Source: Pelodera strongyloides
Taxonomy: Eukaryota > Nematoda > Chromadorea > Rhabditida > Rhabditidae
Assembly: GCA_036852015.1 (NCBI GenBank)
Contig: JAANDG010000530.1
Location: 39,072-103,071, forward strand
Reading direction: 5' to 3'
DNA: 64,000 nt
Shown here: piece after piece, positions 49,086-61,855 of the stretch
How positions within the stretch are numbered: position 1 is the stretch's first letter
Layout of the letters: each line of letters begins with the position of its first letter
Made by a program: the position numbers and the translations under genes
Notes under the pieces: generated by a model
Seen by the model: only the letters and a program-made list of their open reading frames with translations
Databases searched by the model: none
What the model was told of the DNA's origin: nothing

Positions 49086-51354
49086 TCACATGTTAAGTAA
49101 GGTATTAAAAGTGGTGGACACTTTCATCGTGGTGGTGGTCGATGTGACCCGTTTCCTTTTGTGGACAATGTAAAACAGCTCCATTACGGCTCTTCGATAG
49201 GGCACAACGAAATACAAGGTAAGAAGTGGATTGCACATTGGCATCAGAGAAGCGAAGAAGAATGAAGCGATTTCGAGAAACGGACTCGGTTCTGGGTAAA
49301 ATATCCACGAGGAGAAGTAGCAACATAGACCAACTGCAGCAAAGGAAGGGGTCAGCGCTTGGCAGCGAAGTGCCTGCAAATTGAATACACACATTAGCTA
49401 CTGATTGGTCAGACGTGACGAGGAGATCAATCAAGTTTGATAGAAGATAGCTAGAGGAGCCATAAATAGATAACATATGAACGTTTTTCCACCCACCTGT
49501 GTCAATTGCGTGTGCACTTTCTTTGTAATTTGACTTGTAGACGATTTTAGGAATGAGTTTATGCGGCAACTGTAGAATCCAATGAAAATATAAGATCCCG
49601 TGGTTGAGAGAACACACCATAAGAGTAGATAGGCTGCCTAGAAGAGAGGATCGAATTATTTATTATACTGTCTGGAAAGACAGGAAAAGGAAACTACGCA
49701 ATGCAAATTATTATAATTTCTGCAATGAAGATAGCAAAATAAACCTGTGGTTCAGTAAAAGGCCCTGTGTAGTAGAGGTGAGGAAGATTCAGCCTTTCGT
49801 ACCCTGTTCCCTTAAGAAGATCCTTTGGGACAGACGCATAGCTGAGCGACCAACATAGCTGCAATTTCGGGAGTTGAATGAATATGTTAGGTACAGAATC
49901 ATCCTATTAAAAAAATGGGGGGGGGGGTAGGTAACACGGATATATCCATAACGTTTTTACGTGGGACATAACCAACTCACCACAAATATAACAGAGGGTA
50001 TATAACCGATACATATTCTAATGGTGACACGTTTCAGTGTTGGCGGACATAACAAGGCTCTTTCTCTGTACCAAAACATAATGCCCAACACCACCATAGA
50101 GTGTTCATGACAGTGGAGAACTGCCGCTAAAATTAAGATTCTTAAGATTAAAAATATTTTCTGGCCAGTTTCTCTTCATTTTAAAACTTTGTTTCTAATT
50201 AACAGGAAATACAGCAAAACACATAGCTTCGATTAAAAATGCTAGTTTCTTTGCAACAATTACTGATCCACTTCTTACCATGCAACAAACTGCACATGTT
50301 TGTTCCAATCCTTTGACATAATCCGTACGGTGCAGCCATAACGTAATTTGGATAGGGGATCACTCTGAAAGAATGCTCTGATGCTCTCGGTGTAATACTA
50401 AGCACCCTCCAGTTGATATTTACGCTTCGCGTAAATGCTACTGTCACCCGCTGGGGTTACTTCACTTTACCACAGGAGGTTTTAACTTCACGCATATACT
50501 TTCCTCAAGTAACCCCGTGGCAGATGATGGTTTTTGCCGTTTACAGTTTACTCACTGATTCAACGAAACTCACGAGTTGCGCGCGGCAACAGTTTGGGGG
50601 TGTTTCCCTGTTTGATGCGCGCCGCAATAGTATTTTCAACGACTCCGGTTGCCGTTTTGGTGCAGGAAGCACCCCCAAACTATTGCGGAAAACGCCCTCA
50701 AAACGTTGCCGAAATGGGGCGGAAACGGTGCGGGAAAAGTAACCGCAAAAAGAAAGCAGCATATTGGATTCGAACCTAACTATCGTGTTAGATACTTTCC
50801 CTAAACAGCGCCTTATTGTTAGACCACTCGGCCACACAACACATGTGAGACCAGTGCTTGCGGAAAAATATTAGTACAACAACTGCACTTACGGCAGAGC
50901 CTCCGAGCGTTTTCAAAAACGTTGCCGAAAAGGTGCGGAAAAGGTGCGGAAATGGTGCGGGGAGCAACTTGCGCGCCGAACCAAGAAGAGTGTTTCCCGC
51001 AAAGGATCGGCGCGCATTTTGCGCCCCGTTTCTATTCGGCGCGCCTTTTGTTTCCCATTTCTTTGCGGCGCGCATTTTGTTTCCCGAAGTGGTAGGGCGC
51101 GCAGTCATCGGCTCTCAGTGTTAGATACGCGTCATTTGTAACAGTAAGAAAACTAACCTCTCTAGAAGCATTGAGTCAAATATGGCACAGCAGAGATCAC
51201 ATACTGTGAAGTTTATAATGAGAAACGAGTATTTCTTAAGGTACTTTGGTGTTCTCCAGTATATGATAAACAGTAACAAGCCGTTGAATGATATGGCAAG
51301 GACATTTATTAGAAAATGAACAGCATTATAGAATTCAAGAATATCAGTCTTCAT
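49086..51354 (-). CDS. Srd-like serpentine chemoreceptor
   Basis: Six exons (51354-51158, 50364-50279, 50126-49981, 49858-49745, 49637-49497, 49373-49086) join in phase to a 323-residue protein ending in TGA. Hallmarks of nematode Srd receptors are visible. TM1 is followed by YWRTPKYLKKYSFLIIN and TM2. ERVIPYPNYVMAAPYGLCQR is the conserved block before TM3, and a TM3/TM4 exon has HSMVVLGIMFWYRER. A late exon starts ALRCQALTPSF and contains PLLTLYFVVPYR, the family PYR signature. The Ser/Thr-rich tail is short. Such receptors act in chemosensory cilia; the ligand is unknown. All introns have GT-AG ends. Intron 1 is 793 bp because of an inserted GC-rich repeat, and intron 3 contains a run of 11 G at 49917-49927. 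The start Met has no competing upstream exon that I can see. Confidence 0.88.
50450..51125. repeat. GC-rich composite repeat with tRNA-like core in srd intron 1
   Basis: At about 50840-50765 on the minus strand lies a tRNA-Leu/Ser-like sequence: GTGTGGCCGAGTGGTCTAA (A box) and GTTAGGTTCGAATCC (perfect B box), but its acceptor ends do not pair. On both sides are related GC-rich tracts in direct orientation sharing AACGTTGCCGAAA and GGTGCGG strings (about 50690-50740 and 50905-50965). The right side adds GGCGCGC-plus-TTTTG units at about 51013-51075. A short inverted repeat (GGGGTTACTT at 50453, AAGTAACCCC at 50507) marks the left border zone. This is most simply a SINE or composite insertion. 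Confidence 0.6.
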
Positions 51355-53735
51355 TTCTTTTTACTTCTATAAAAAAAATTGCCATTAACGATCAAACTAC
51401 GTTTCAAATGAGAAAAGCATTTCAGATTGGATGGTGCCTGATCACCTATGAGATGAACCACTATTTTTAAATTCCGTGAAGAACGTCAGATTGTGCTCAT
51501 GGCCACTAAACTGTTATCTTGTTTAAAAATTATATATGTTGTCTCGGCAGCTACCGAGCGCAACATTAACTTTTTGAAACGCAAAAATGGTGCGCAACTA
51601 CTGGAAATATGCATGTATTGCTGTTAAAGTGCTCCGAGTGTGATTTTGAAATGGTTAATACACCTTATTACTTTTCGGAATTCAACGAAATCTCGTTAAT
51701 AGCGCAACTGATTGGCTGGTAGTTATGAAAAAACTAGGGCATTTTCTTCTTCGCCAGTGCACATAATTGCGTGCGGCAGCGAGTTATTGGAAAAATTATT
51801 AGTGAAGCATGGATTCCAGGAAAAAATGTGCCTACTTAGAATCTGGTGTATAACTCACGTTTTCGGTACAAGCCCACTTGGTACACTGTAACTTTGGTGT
51901 TTCCGGTTCGTTAACTCTCTTCCTTGACCGCCAATGATGCGTTATGAACTAATTCAATGTTTGACTGAAACAAATGGTATTCAAAGTATTGCATCGAAGA
52001 TAACATTTGCGAATCAACTTGTGTAGTTAATCTGGCAATGAGTAGTGTTGAAAAAATCTGAACACAAAAATGATCGATTGATTCTTGAAAGATTATATAA
52101 ACATATCATAATGTATATAGGAATTGCTGCATATAATCAGACAAGCGCATATAAGTGTAATTATGGAAAAGCTTATTCTAACCCTGATGTATTAGGTCGA
52201 AAAGGACAGACTCTGTGCTAAACCGTGTAAAGCCCCAATGTAATGTACGAAATATATCAAATCAGCTGCTCAGGAGTTTTACTCTACTCAAAACGTGATA
52301 TAATTGCGTTTCAATTATGAATACCCATTTATGAGAGTATATTATTTGAACTAGCGTCAGACGATTATTGTATATTTTTAGATTGGGCGTACTAACTTAA
52401 TAATCTTATAACTCTATATCTCTGCAAAATAACTCTACATCATGTTGAAAGCTGAAAGGAAAGTTATCCGACTAATATGCTCCTTATTCGAAATTTAGAT
52501 TTTGTTAATGTGGAAAGACTAGGTAGTTGCTGGATAAGTACCAACAGCGCTTTTAAGCGTAGGCGGCTAATTTACTACCAAACTTTCTATTTGATGTATT
52601 ACTATAGGACACTCCGGAAAAAGGGTAGATACAGTAGAATAAGTGAACAACTTCTTAACTGATACATTTCAAAGTATAGCACACAGTGTGGCATGATCAT
52701 AGTGTATGGAAAACACTGTTTTGAAAAACAAAGCATCGTTAAACTTGTTTTGTGATTCGATAACAATTTGGGCATTGTTTGTCAAGCTCAAGCGTGGGAA
52801 GAGCTTCAAGATAAACAACTATAGTAATTATGATTATTTACACAGGAGATTTCGAACTAGCTTTTCAAGAAATAACATTTTCGGATGGGGACTGACAATA
52901 ATAACAGAAAGCTGTGCCGAGTATGATCCATCTAATCATCACGCATGATTTCTATGTGATAATATGGGGCGTCTTGTTTATGTGTAACTTCCTCGTTAAT
53001 TACCATTTGAGCTATTTAGTGACTATCAATTATCGCAGCGAAAAAAACGTCGGTGAACACATAATTATCCTTCGGAAATCCAAGTGTTTGGAAAGGAGAA
53101 ACGAAGTCATTTCTTAAAAGAATTCGGGGGCTGCTGAAGAAGGTAGCATTCTACCATCTGGAAACACGTCTGACGTAGATTGGTATTAATAAACACATAT
53201 TGGTATGCTGTATGTAATAATCACACACTTTGGGTAATAGTTTTATTGGTTCAATAAATAACAGTACGAACTGATTTCACTAGCCACCAATAAGGCAATA
53301 AAACATCAGTGCAGTAAGGAAACAAATATACAAGGTACCCTTGGTGGCGCACAACTTTTATGGGGAAAACGAGTATAGTTACTATAATAGTTGTATTTTT
53401 CAAACTAACATGATTGCCAACCGTTCAGTATGGGGAATGTAAACACTATTTAATGAAAACAAGCAAGGGGAAAAACTTACATGAAAGGCACATGTAGTAC
53501 TTCTCAGGAACTCACACAGGGGTTTTTGGCAATCATACTTGAATGCAACTATTAATCAATATTATTGTAAACGTCGCGTTATTGTATGTATGAAGACTAC
53601 AATAATAATACGCATAAATATGATCGCAACCAATAGTCATAAATAAACTATTTCACATGCGAAACTAAAATAATAGAAAACTGTAGTTCAGCGACTGCCT
53701 TGAAATACAGGAGGTGAAAATAAATATTGAAAAAG
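51355..53735. other. Intergenic, no gene recognised
   Basis: AT-rich flank upstream of the srd-like gene, probably including its promoter. Plus frames at 52477-52662 and 52706-53117 have no domain or splice support. Confidence 0.4.
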
Positions 53736-53737
53736 AG

Positions 53738-53791
53738 TTTGCGGTGGTAGAGAACCAAAGCGCCCAGGCTCAATTCCCGGTCGGTGCACCA
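53738..53791 (+). repeat. Truncated tRNA-Gly-like sequence ending in CCA
   Basis: The segment reads GCGGTGGTAGAG at its start (D-arm region of tRNA-Gly) and GGCTCAATTCCCGGTCGGTGC at its end (T arm and 3' acceptor strand), followed by A and then CCA. The anticodon region is largely missing, so this is not a functional tRNA gene. A genome-encoded CCA exactly after the discriminator suggests reverse transcription of a mature tRNA, or a SINE derived from one. Confidence 0.5.
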
Positions 53792-55548
53792 GTTCTCATC
53801 TTTATTGTTGTCGGGCGTATTTTACTTATCGGACTCGAAACAATGTTTTGAGAGTAGATATCCTTGTTCTCATACAGCCGCAAGGCAGGTGAAAGCAGTG
53901 TCGAACCAAGACGAGTATCAGCAGAAGAGCAGAACATAACTAAAAACGAAAAAATAAAATTTTGCGTTTTCATTTTTCCTTTAATACGATTATTTAACGT
54001 TAACTATTTTGCTTTCTTTTCCATAATTTCCATTTCCATATTTTGCTGGTTACTCGTTTTTGAACAGTAACTGGAGGCATAGTTAGTAACTTGCATTTTT
54101 TACCCTAATCGTGACACGGATCTACATGGAATCTACACGGAAATAAAGTTGTGCAACATACGTTACATCAAAATCACGTAAAACTGGTGACATCGCTTTG
54201 ACTTTGAGCATGACAACAATGTCATAAAAAATCAGCTACTTACGTTGACATTGCTTGCAACTCCCCGAATGATGGTGGGCGCCTGGGTAGTTCCCACGGA
54301 GCTTATACGGAAAGTGCTGTTTCCTTATTTTGCTTGTGTGTTGTGGTTAATGTTAATGGATAAGTAAGATTATAATAATATCTTATTTATTTAATAACAA
54401 GGGAAAACAATGGAAAAACCAACAATCAAAGGTATCGAAAAGATAAACAATAAAAAAGGCACGAGCTGGTAAAGTCAAAAGGATCGGCGGGTCTCCTGGT
54501 CAGTCCCCGATATTACACTAATTTGCTTTATATGGGGGAAGAAAGGAATGTGTAGGTGTCCTAATGTGTTATTGTAATATTTGCATACGTAATGGGTGAT
54601 GGAAAATGATATACATATTACGAATTATACAATATATTAAATAATAAGAAAGTTAAATGAATAAAGTTAAGGGCTTAATCACGGTTAACCTTGATAGAGC
54701 TTCTAAAATACACAACTAAAATGTGATGGCTGAAAGCATTTTAGCTTCATCATAAAGGGTCAGGCTCACGAGAAAAATAAGATTTTTCGGCCTAAGATTC
54801 CAGAGAGATTACACACGGGAAAGTTATTTTGTAGGTATAGCTATTAGACACGGCAATTATAATATCCCGAAACTTTTTTAGAACCTCATAGTTCTTCTTA
54901 TTAGCATCAGTTAATTCTTCTACTTTCTCTCTAGCTAACCCTTCGAGGTGCCCAATCAGAGAGAGTCTGAGACCTTCCCGAACTTTTTTCGACCGTTCCC
55001 CGACGATTTTCCAAGTAGAATTTCAGTGAAAAAAAAAGCTAAAATTCTACCTTATTTTTCACGTGTACGCAACACTCCACGAAACAATGGTCCCTGTGCA
55101 TAAGCGGTCAGAGACGCAGGGGGTCGTAGGCTGTAAACTACAATTTTGTCTCCGTTTAGTTTAACTCCTTTTTTTTCATTCATTCCTTTTTTCCAAAGTC
55201 TGCGCACAGTCACTTAATTTCGTTTGCTCATTGCCAGTAATTAAACGGAAAATTCTAACATATTAGCAATCAGTTCATACAAGCATGCAAGAATTATTAT
55301 TGATCAATTATTGTTTATTATTGTTACCATCCCTTTGCATTTCTCTCAAATACATATTTCTGATGCTGCTTTGTTCTTTCTCGACGCTTCATTGCTTAAT
55401 GTTGATGTATTTGTTTTTCTTTGCTAACAATAAGCAGTCAGTAGCGTAACAGTAATAAATAACACTTGATGGATATATTTTTTCACTTATGATCTATGTG
55501 CTTTGGCTAATAAATGATAAATGTTCAATGTTTTACATAAATTTTTAG
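53792..55548. other. Upstream of efk-1; one possible minus-strand microexon
   Basis: The only exon-like segment is 54282-54244 (separate entry). Upstream exons or the promoter of efk-1 may lie here, but none could be recognised. Confidence 0.4.
54244..54282 (-). CDS. Possible 13-codon microexon of an unidentified gene
   Basis: A clean acceptor (CTACCCAG) and consensus donor (GTAAGTA) bracket 39 bases reading APTIIRGVASNVN without a stop and in phase 0 at both ends. GC content is well above the flanks. No partner exon could be chained, so the gene is unknown. Confidence 0.3.
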
Positions 55549-58500
55549 ATGCCGGCCCATGGCATCGATGACAGTCAATGGGATGGATTTGCTCCGTTGC
55601 ATGAGGCAGACATGCACATAAGGGTACCACTCCCCCGACATGTGATTGTTTCAAAGTGGCAGGAGGCCGCAAGGAAGGTAATCCGTTTATTTATATTTCA
55701 TTGTCTGGTACTGTTTCCCTATGTGTTGCGTCTAGCAGTCAGCATGCCATCTCTCTAGATATTATTTGATGGGTTCCCTTTCGTTTGTATGTGCAATTTC
55801 TTCACTTTTCGTTCACGGGTCCGACTTTCTAGGCTCTGTCTTGGTCCATCGATCCATGGGCACGATTCAAAATTAACGAGCAGCCGATAATCGAAGTGAA
55901 GAGATATCGCTACTCCTCAATTCGCAAATGTTGGACGGAGGATATTGTCAAGGTTTGGCTATCGGCTGCTTTCACTACTGAACAAGGAATTGTTTTTAAA
56001 TGCTTCAGTGTCCTTACTCTTTACCTAACCTTCCGTGAGATACTTGTAAATTTTTTGTTGCAGATCAAGATGTGTTCCGAGCCTTTTGCTCACGGAGCAA
56101 TGCGTGAGTGTTTCCGGGTCAAGAAGCTGTCTTCTTTGGCGAAACATGAGGACTGGAATCAGGCGCAAAATTATGTAGCCAAGAGGTGCGTTTACCCATT
56201 TTTCCACCTAGTAGTGTTATTACTCATTAAGGTCAAGAAAACGGTGTATGTAATCTTTTCGCAAAAACCTCATTTTTCAGTTACATCCAGGACGTTGATC
56301 GATCAGTGCTCTTTAAGGACGTTGAACTACAAATGGATTGCAAACTGTGGGCCGAGGTGTGGCCGCCGTCTCACTTTTTCCAAGAGCCTTTGGTGAATCA
56401 AACAGTCTTTAACTGAAAGTGCGTTGCTTTAGGAATTCAATCGTCAACATCCCCCAAAGAAGATTGACATAATGCAAATGTGCGTCATCGAGCTAATCAA
56501 TTCTCCAGGAAGCCAGTTGTTCCACTTGGAAAATTTCATCGAAGGGGAGTATATTAAGGTGTGACCTTGTTCTACTTTTATTAAGTCTATGTGTGCCTTA
56601 TACCGTAATATTTTCTGATTGCTGCAGCATTCTCCTCGACTTGTGTTTTCTCCTCAACGTTCTTCTCGAGTTGTATAACAATGTTCCAATTTTAGTATAA
56701 CTCCAACTCTGGATTTGTGTCGGACCTGGCTCGAAAGACTCCACAAGCGTTCTCGCATTTCACTTTTGAGCGATCAGGACATCAGCTCATTGTGGTCGAC
56801 ATACAGGTATTTTTGTGCTTTTAAGGCTTTGGGCGTGAAAAGTTCTCAAATAACGATCGCGCTGTTTTTGTGCATTTATGCACTATTGCTATATTTCGTT
56901 TTTTTAGGGTGTTGGCGACCTTTATACTGATCCGCAGATCCACACAGCCAATGGCACCGAATACAACGACGGAAACCTGGGCACCCGTGGGATGGCGCTG
57001 TTCTTTCATTCGCACAAATGCAATGACCTGTGTCACATGCTGTGTCTTACTGAATTCGATTTGACCGATTCTGAGAAGGAGACGTTGGACTGCCCGTCGA
57101 TCATCTGTGAGAGCACCAAGTTTATCAGAAACCGATGCGAAATCGAAGCATGCGAACCACTGATAGTCCGTGAGTTTCCTTGTTTCATCGAACCTTTGCT
57201 TATGGGAGTGAGTGGTAGATTGGTACATATGTGGCAATGCATATTAGGTTGGCTTGTCCCCACAACAAATATAAAACTTTCAGCGAATGGAGGTGAATTT
57301 GAGAACGCAATGGATTGTCTGCGTCGCCGTACGTTGTCCTATCGGAGCCGAAGTTCCTCGATTTCGCAGACTGAATCGGTAAACTTAATTTATATTTTCC
57401 CATGTGAGCTTTCTATACCTTTCTATATGTACTGAAACAATTCGCCGGTTCCATTACGTCGAAATTTACGCGCAGTTTATTCATCAATATGTAAAGCATA
57501 GATTCATTAGTTAACATTTATTTTTTGTTTTCATCTTTACAGGGCGGGGATCATGGCGATGAATGTATGTGCGAGGACTGCGTGAAAGCCCTTCTAAAGG
57601 ACGTATCCACCGAAGCCATTGCAGCCGATGAAGAAGCGTCAATCCGAAGCGAGGAAAGACCGCAGAGAAAGGTACGACTTGGTGATGCCCATTCTGTCAT
57701 CTAGAAACGATATGAGCTATTTTTCTTTTGGCCGGTAGTTGAGAGCTTTTAAAGCAATGATTATCTACTTTTTATTTTTCAGACACGGTTTGCGTCGAGT
57801 GAATCTCACGATTCCGCCATTCGCAATCGTTACGACAGCTTTTCGTTGTACACTCCGTCTCAGGCATCGGCTGATGCTAGCTCGAGGTACTGGTCTTATA
57901 TGCACACAGAAGTTGGGTTGTTATCTGAGTTCGATTTCTCGCGAGTCGTCGTCTGTTTCGTTTTGTTCATTCCATTAAGTTAAACCACTGGCTTGTGATC
58001 GGTTGTATAGCTGTATTGTGCTATTTAAAAGGTACAGTTTAGGGTTTCACGTAGAGAATAATTTTATTTATTCAGAATCACTGGTCGCACAGAGCGCGAT
58101 GAGTTCTTTGCCAATATGCGTAAGAAGTCGATCCCCGCTGGTCTCCTGGATGCAATGCAGATGAACTTTTGTCACGTGAGTTTCATTATACCTAGTAGCC
58201 TTTGTCATAAGTAGCATTTGCACCAAAATATAAGAAATAGCTAACACGAAACATCTGCTTGCACATTTTTTGCTGAATATCGTACGAATGTGTTCCCCGA
58301 TATGAATCAACCACATTGGCATCTACATTCCAGGAGGCTGCAAATGTTACCAGACAGATATCAGTTCTCGGGCAAATCCATCTGGATATGGCTCGCTATC
58401 ACGAGAGTGGAAGATTCATGAGAGGTGTGATTGACGAGGACAAACTCAAGGTTTGTAAGCCATAGACCTATCATTTTTAACGTCGGCATAGGTTTTCAAC

Positions 58501-59892
58501 TAGATGTGCGTTAAGTGTGGGTTCGCCACATCGTGTGCGTTGTTTGTCCGAACCATTCACTTTTAATAAGAGAGGGTATAGGAGGATTCTAATCATGTAC
58601 ATGTACTTGTAATTTATCGCATAACTTTTCAGGTCATGGTCGAACTTGGCGACGATTCCACGAACAGTCCGGCTACCAAGAAGGGAAGAAAGAATGGGGA
58701 ATACGATCATCAATCAGCTCTTTTCCACCTGGATGTGGCCAGGAGGTTGATACAAAGCATTCAGATGAATAACTTTAGTAGGAATCTAGAATGGACCGGA
58801 CTTGACAGAATCGTGATAATGGTTTTATTTGACACATTACTTACAAATTTGTTATTACTTTCAAATCGCGACTACTACTTGGGCAAGTTACACGAAGTTA
58901 AAAGTTAATTTCTTATTCAACCCGAAAGTTTCTAAGGTGCGGTGTGCTGGAGGCAATCATTGGTGTGGCACAGATGCTTTACGGTCTGCCACATGAGCTT
59001 CTCAAGGACGTCAACACTGAGACGCCCGGCTTTACAACCATTTATGGAACTACAGAAGCGGAACAGTAAGACCATTCAATAACGTCTTATGTTCAAGCAC
59101 ATCTTTTTTTGACAAGTTTGAGAGGTGAGCCGCGGTTAACCTCTGACCTGCTGTCTAATTTAACATTCATTCGTATTAGTATAGTAGATTGTGTTGTGAA
59201 GCGCATTGTCTTACAATTAGGGCAACCTCTGAAGCGTGCGTATTTTATATATGTTCAGTAAATGATAATATTATTCAGGGAGAAATTCGCCTTTGAAATG
59301 ATGCTGACTGCGGCCGAGATGGGTGATCGTGTCTCGATGCTCTTTACCGCGCAAGCATACGAAATGGGTCGTTGGATGGGTCCCGAAGCAAATGCCTCCT
59401 ATCCCAAGGCTATCTTCTGGTATCAACAGTGCATGGGTTTCGAAGAAACTGACGACGGAGCCGATTCTGCAAAACCGAAACACGAGATCTTTGCGACCAT
59501 GGCCAAAATGTACCAGGAGGTTTGTTCTCACAAAACTTATTTATTTAAGCTGCTTTGGAATTGAATAATTTTATAGCAGAACGTTTAAAACAAAGATGCA
59601 CATAAGGGTGAACATGAGCAAGGTATATGATTCATGTAAACAAAAGATATATCCTGCTTATACATATGTTTTTTGGATCGATTATGGGGTGTAGTTTGAT
59701 TCGTTTGGTATAGTTGTATTAGACGTCTTTCTGATCTCCAATATCCTGTACATTCAGGGTGGTCATGGACTTGACCAGGACTATTCCCGAGCCTATGAAC
59801 TGTATAATGAGGCAGCCGAAGCTGCGGCCGAGTGCATGAAGGGAAAGCTCGCCAGCAAATACTACGAGCTGGCTGAAATGTGCGCCGAATAG
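55549..59892 (+). CDS. efk-1: Eukaryotic elongation factor 2 kinase
   Basis: Sixteen exons: 55549-55677, 55833-55952, 56064-56185, 56281-56356, 56433-56558, 56696-56806, 56908-57169, 57284-57378, 57543-57671, 57783-57886, 58076-58175, 58334-58450, 58633-58745, 58937-59065, 59280-59519, 59758-59892; about 702 residues. The enzyme is an atypical alpha-kinase that phosphorylates eEF2 and slows translation elongation. Seen in order: an N-terminal calmodulin-binding-like helix (SKWQEAARKALSW); the alpha-kinase core with HGAMRECF, the catalytic Lys in NYVAK, HFTFERSGHQ, VVDIQGVGDLYTDPQIH, GNLGTRGMALFF and zinc-binding His/Cys (HSHKCND, CHMLC); a Ser/Arg-rich regulatory linker (SYRSRSSSISQTES); then Sel1-like helical repeats ending AAEAAAECMKGKLASKYY. 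ATG 55549 directly follows a TTTTAG site and may be trans-spliced; further 5' exons are not excluded. Exons 14 and 15 are out of phase by one base. Confidence 0.95.
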
Positions 59893-61344
59893 CCAAGCCG
59901 GTTGCTTTTATATCGTGAGTTTTGCTAACCAGTAACTCAAAGCTCACCCTGTACTATATTATTTGTTATGATTTAATTTCTGTGTTAATTAGGGAGTCGT
60001 CGTTTTATAGTTCCGATGAACATTGTTTCGGGTTTTATAGGCGTGCTAATTGCCATTTATGCATCGAATGACTTCTTTTAGGTGATTTGGTTTCATAAGC
60101 ATTTAGATTCAGTCACGTTCTGGGCTGATTGTTTGTTTGTTATCATGTATATACGCATTCGGTTAGTAAAGTTTGATAGCAGTTTTGTTCCCTGAGCGTA
60201 TCGTTCTCTTGCCCCGGTTTTTGTGTACCCTTGCTCCAGTTTCGCTTATTGCTAGTGCAGCTCCAGCTTCTTTTTATCTCATTCTTTATCATGGCGCGTG
60301 CAAATATATGAGCACTTTAATGTTAAAGTATGCTAACAGTTAGGAAAATTGCTAGTTGCTTGTTTTAATCTTAAGTGTTACTCTTTGGTTGATACCTGTT
60401 CGGGAAATGCTTTAAGTTTTTATGTGCTGTGAAACGCAGTCAACGTGTTTGGTCCACACAAGCTTGCGCATATCTTTGTTAATATTTTAATCCCTTACCT
60501 AGTACCCATGCTCGTTATGCTGAAAGTGGAGTAAAGACTTCCTATGTCTCTGCCGTGTTCTATGTATTAATTATGAAACTGTGAGCGGCTTTATATGGTC
60601 ATAATCTGCTCACTGGTGTTTGTTCAAGTTTGTTGTTCTAATAAAGAAGTTTTGTTATGTTTTTTTTTATTAGTTTTGTAGCGCCCAAAAACATAGCAAG
60701 TTTCCTTTACAATCAAAACCAAATGCAAAAACTTAAAGGCAAAACTTTTAGATATCATCGTTTTGTTAGTATATCATGGTCATTTTGACGACCAACCGTT
60801 TTGTATGAGATCATTTTGTAATAGTACCCATGTTTGTATGCGCAGTAGCATTATGAAGCTGATTGTTCATTTGCATCAATAATGAAATCAGAGCCGGTTT
60901 CCAGATCAAATAAGCAATGGTTGGTGCGGTTGTTGTGTTAAAGAGCAAGTGCTTTCTGCCTGACTTCCGCGTTCAAGTGATACTCATTGATGCAGCATGG
61001 TGAAAAGCTTAATGACTGACACATCTGCATTGCTTCACACATGTATCGAATTTTTTTATTGATTAACGAAGTCGGGGAACATTAAACTATTAGGAGAACT
61101 TAATCTGGTAAAAATGCTTCAGTTGTGCTATCTCGACTTGAATATAGAAAAAAATAGTGCCTAACAATACAATTAATGAAATAATTTGCATTATTATTAC
61201 AATCGTATAGGATAAACACAGATGTTGTGCCAAGTTTTGTAATGCAAACGTGTTCTCGATTTATATATATGACAAGAGTCAGCTTGAAGGTATGATCGCG
61301 AATAGTAAAAATTCTCACAAAAATGTTGGCAACACTGTCTCGTG
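59893..61344. other. 3' flank of efk-1
   Basis: T-rich downstream sequence with an AATAAA at 60640-60645. If used, this gives a 3' untranslated region of about 750 bases. No further gene was seen before the tRNA at 61345. Confidence 0.5.
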
Positions 61345-61416
61345 GGGGGTATAGCTCAGGGGTAGAGCGCTCGCTTCGCATGCGAGAAGTCAGGGGTTCA
61401 ATTCCCCTTACCTCCA
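61345..61416 (+). tRNA. tRNA-Ala (anticodon CGC)
   Basis: A 72-nt cloverleaf. Acceptor GGGGGTA pairs with TACCTCC (one G-U), discriminator A. The D arm is GCTCAGGGGTAGAGC. Anticodon stem CTCGC/GCGAG encloses loop TTCGCAT, anticodon CGC. T stem AGGGG/CCCCT has loop TTCAATT. A TTTT terminator starts three bases downstream. No intron and no encoded CCA. The T loop has TTCA rather than the usual TTCG, a small deviation from the B-box consensus that its sister gene at 62625 does not share. G3-U70, the alanyl-tRNA synthetase identity pair, is present. Confidence 0.96.
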
Positions 61417-61855
61417 AATTTTGTTCTTGTATTCGTAATGAGTCACGTCCTCACTTTCGGGACAATACACATGCTTATTTTGGGGAAGAATCTAACTTTG
61501 GGGAACGTTCACTTTGTTAACCCCTAGGCTTATACAACAAATAAATACGCCCTACTTTCTTCAGCAATATAAGTACAAAAGATAAGTTTGCTAACAGCTT
61601 TTCAAGAGACAGTTTTAGGAACATGTGGAAAATCCCGCTCTCCGAAACTTGGTGCCTATTATTACGAAATAAATCGATAACAAATATAAACATATACAAA
61701 TCGAGATTTTAGCGTGCAATTTACCAGCAAGCGTACGAGGTAAACATGAAAATATTCTTTGCGTTCTTAGATAATAAACAAACTTAGCATAACGTTATGT
61801 TCTACTCTTTGATTCTCCTGGAAAAGTGTTTCCGATTATTAGACTGAAAATGCAA
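61417..61855. other. Spacer between tRNA-Ala and receptor gene
   Basis: AT-rich; probably includes the 3' untranslated region of the minus-strand receptor gene ending at 61856. Nothing else was seen. Confidence 0.5.

Noticed and set aside
50765..50840. Apparent tRNA-Leu/Ser gene on the minus strand
   Set aside because: The acceptor strands do not pair and the anticodon arm is aberrant, so it is recorded as a repeat core.
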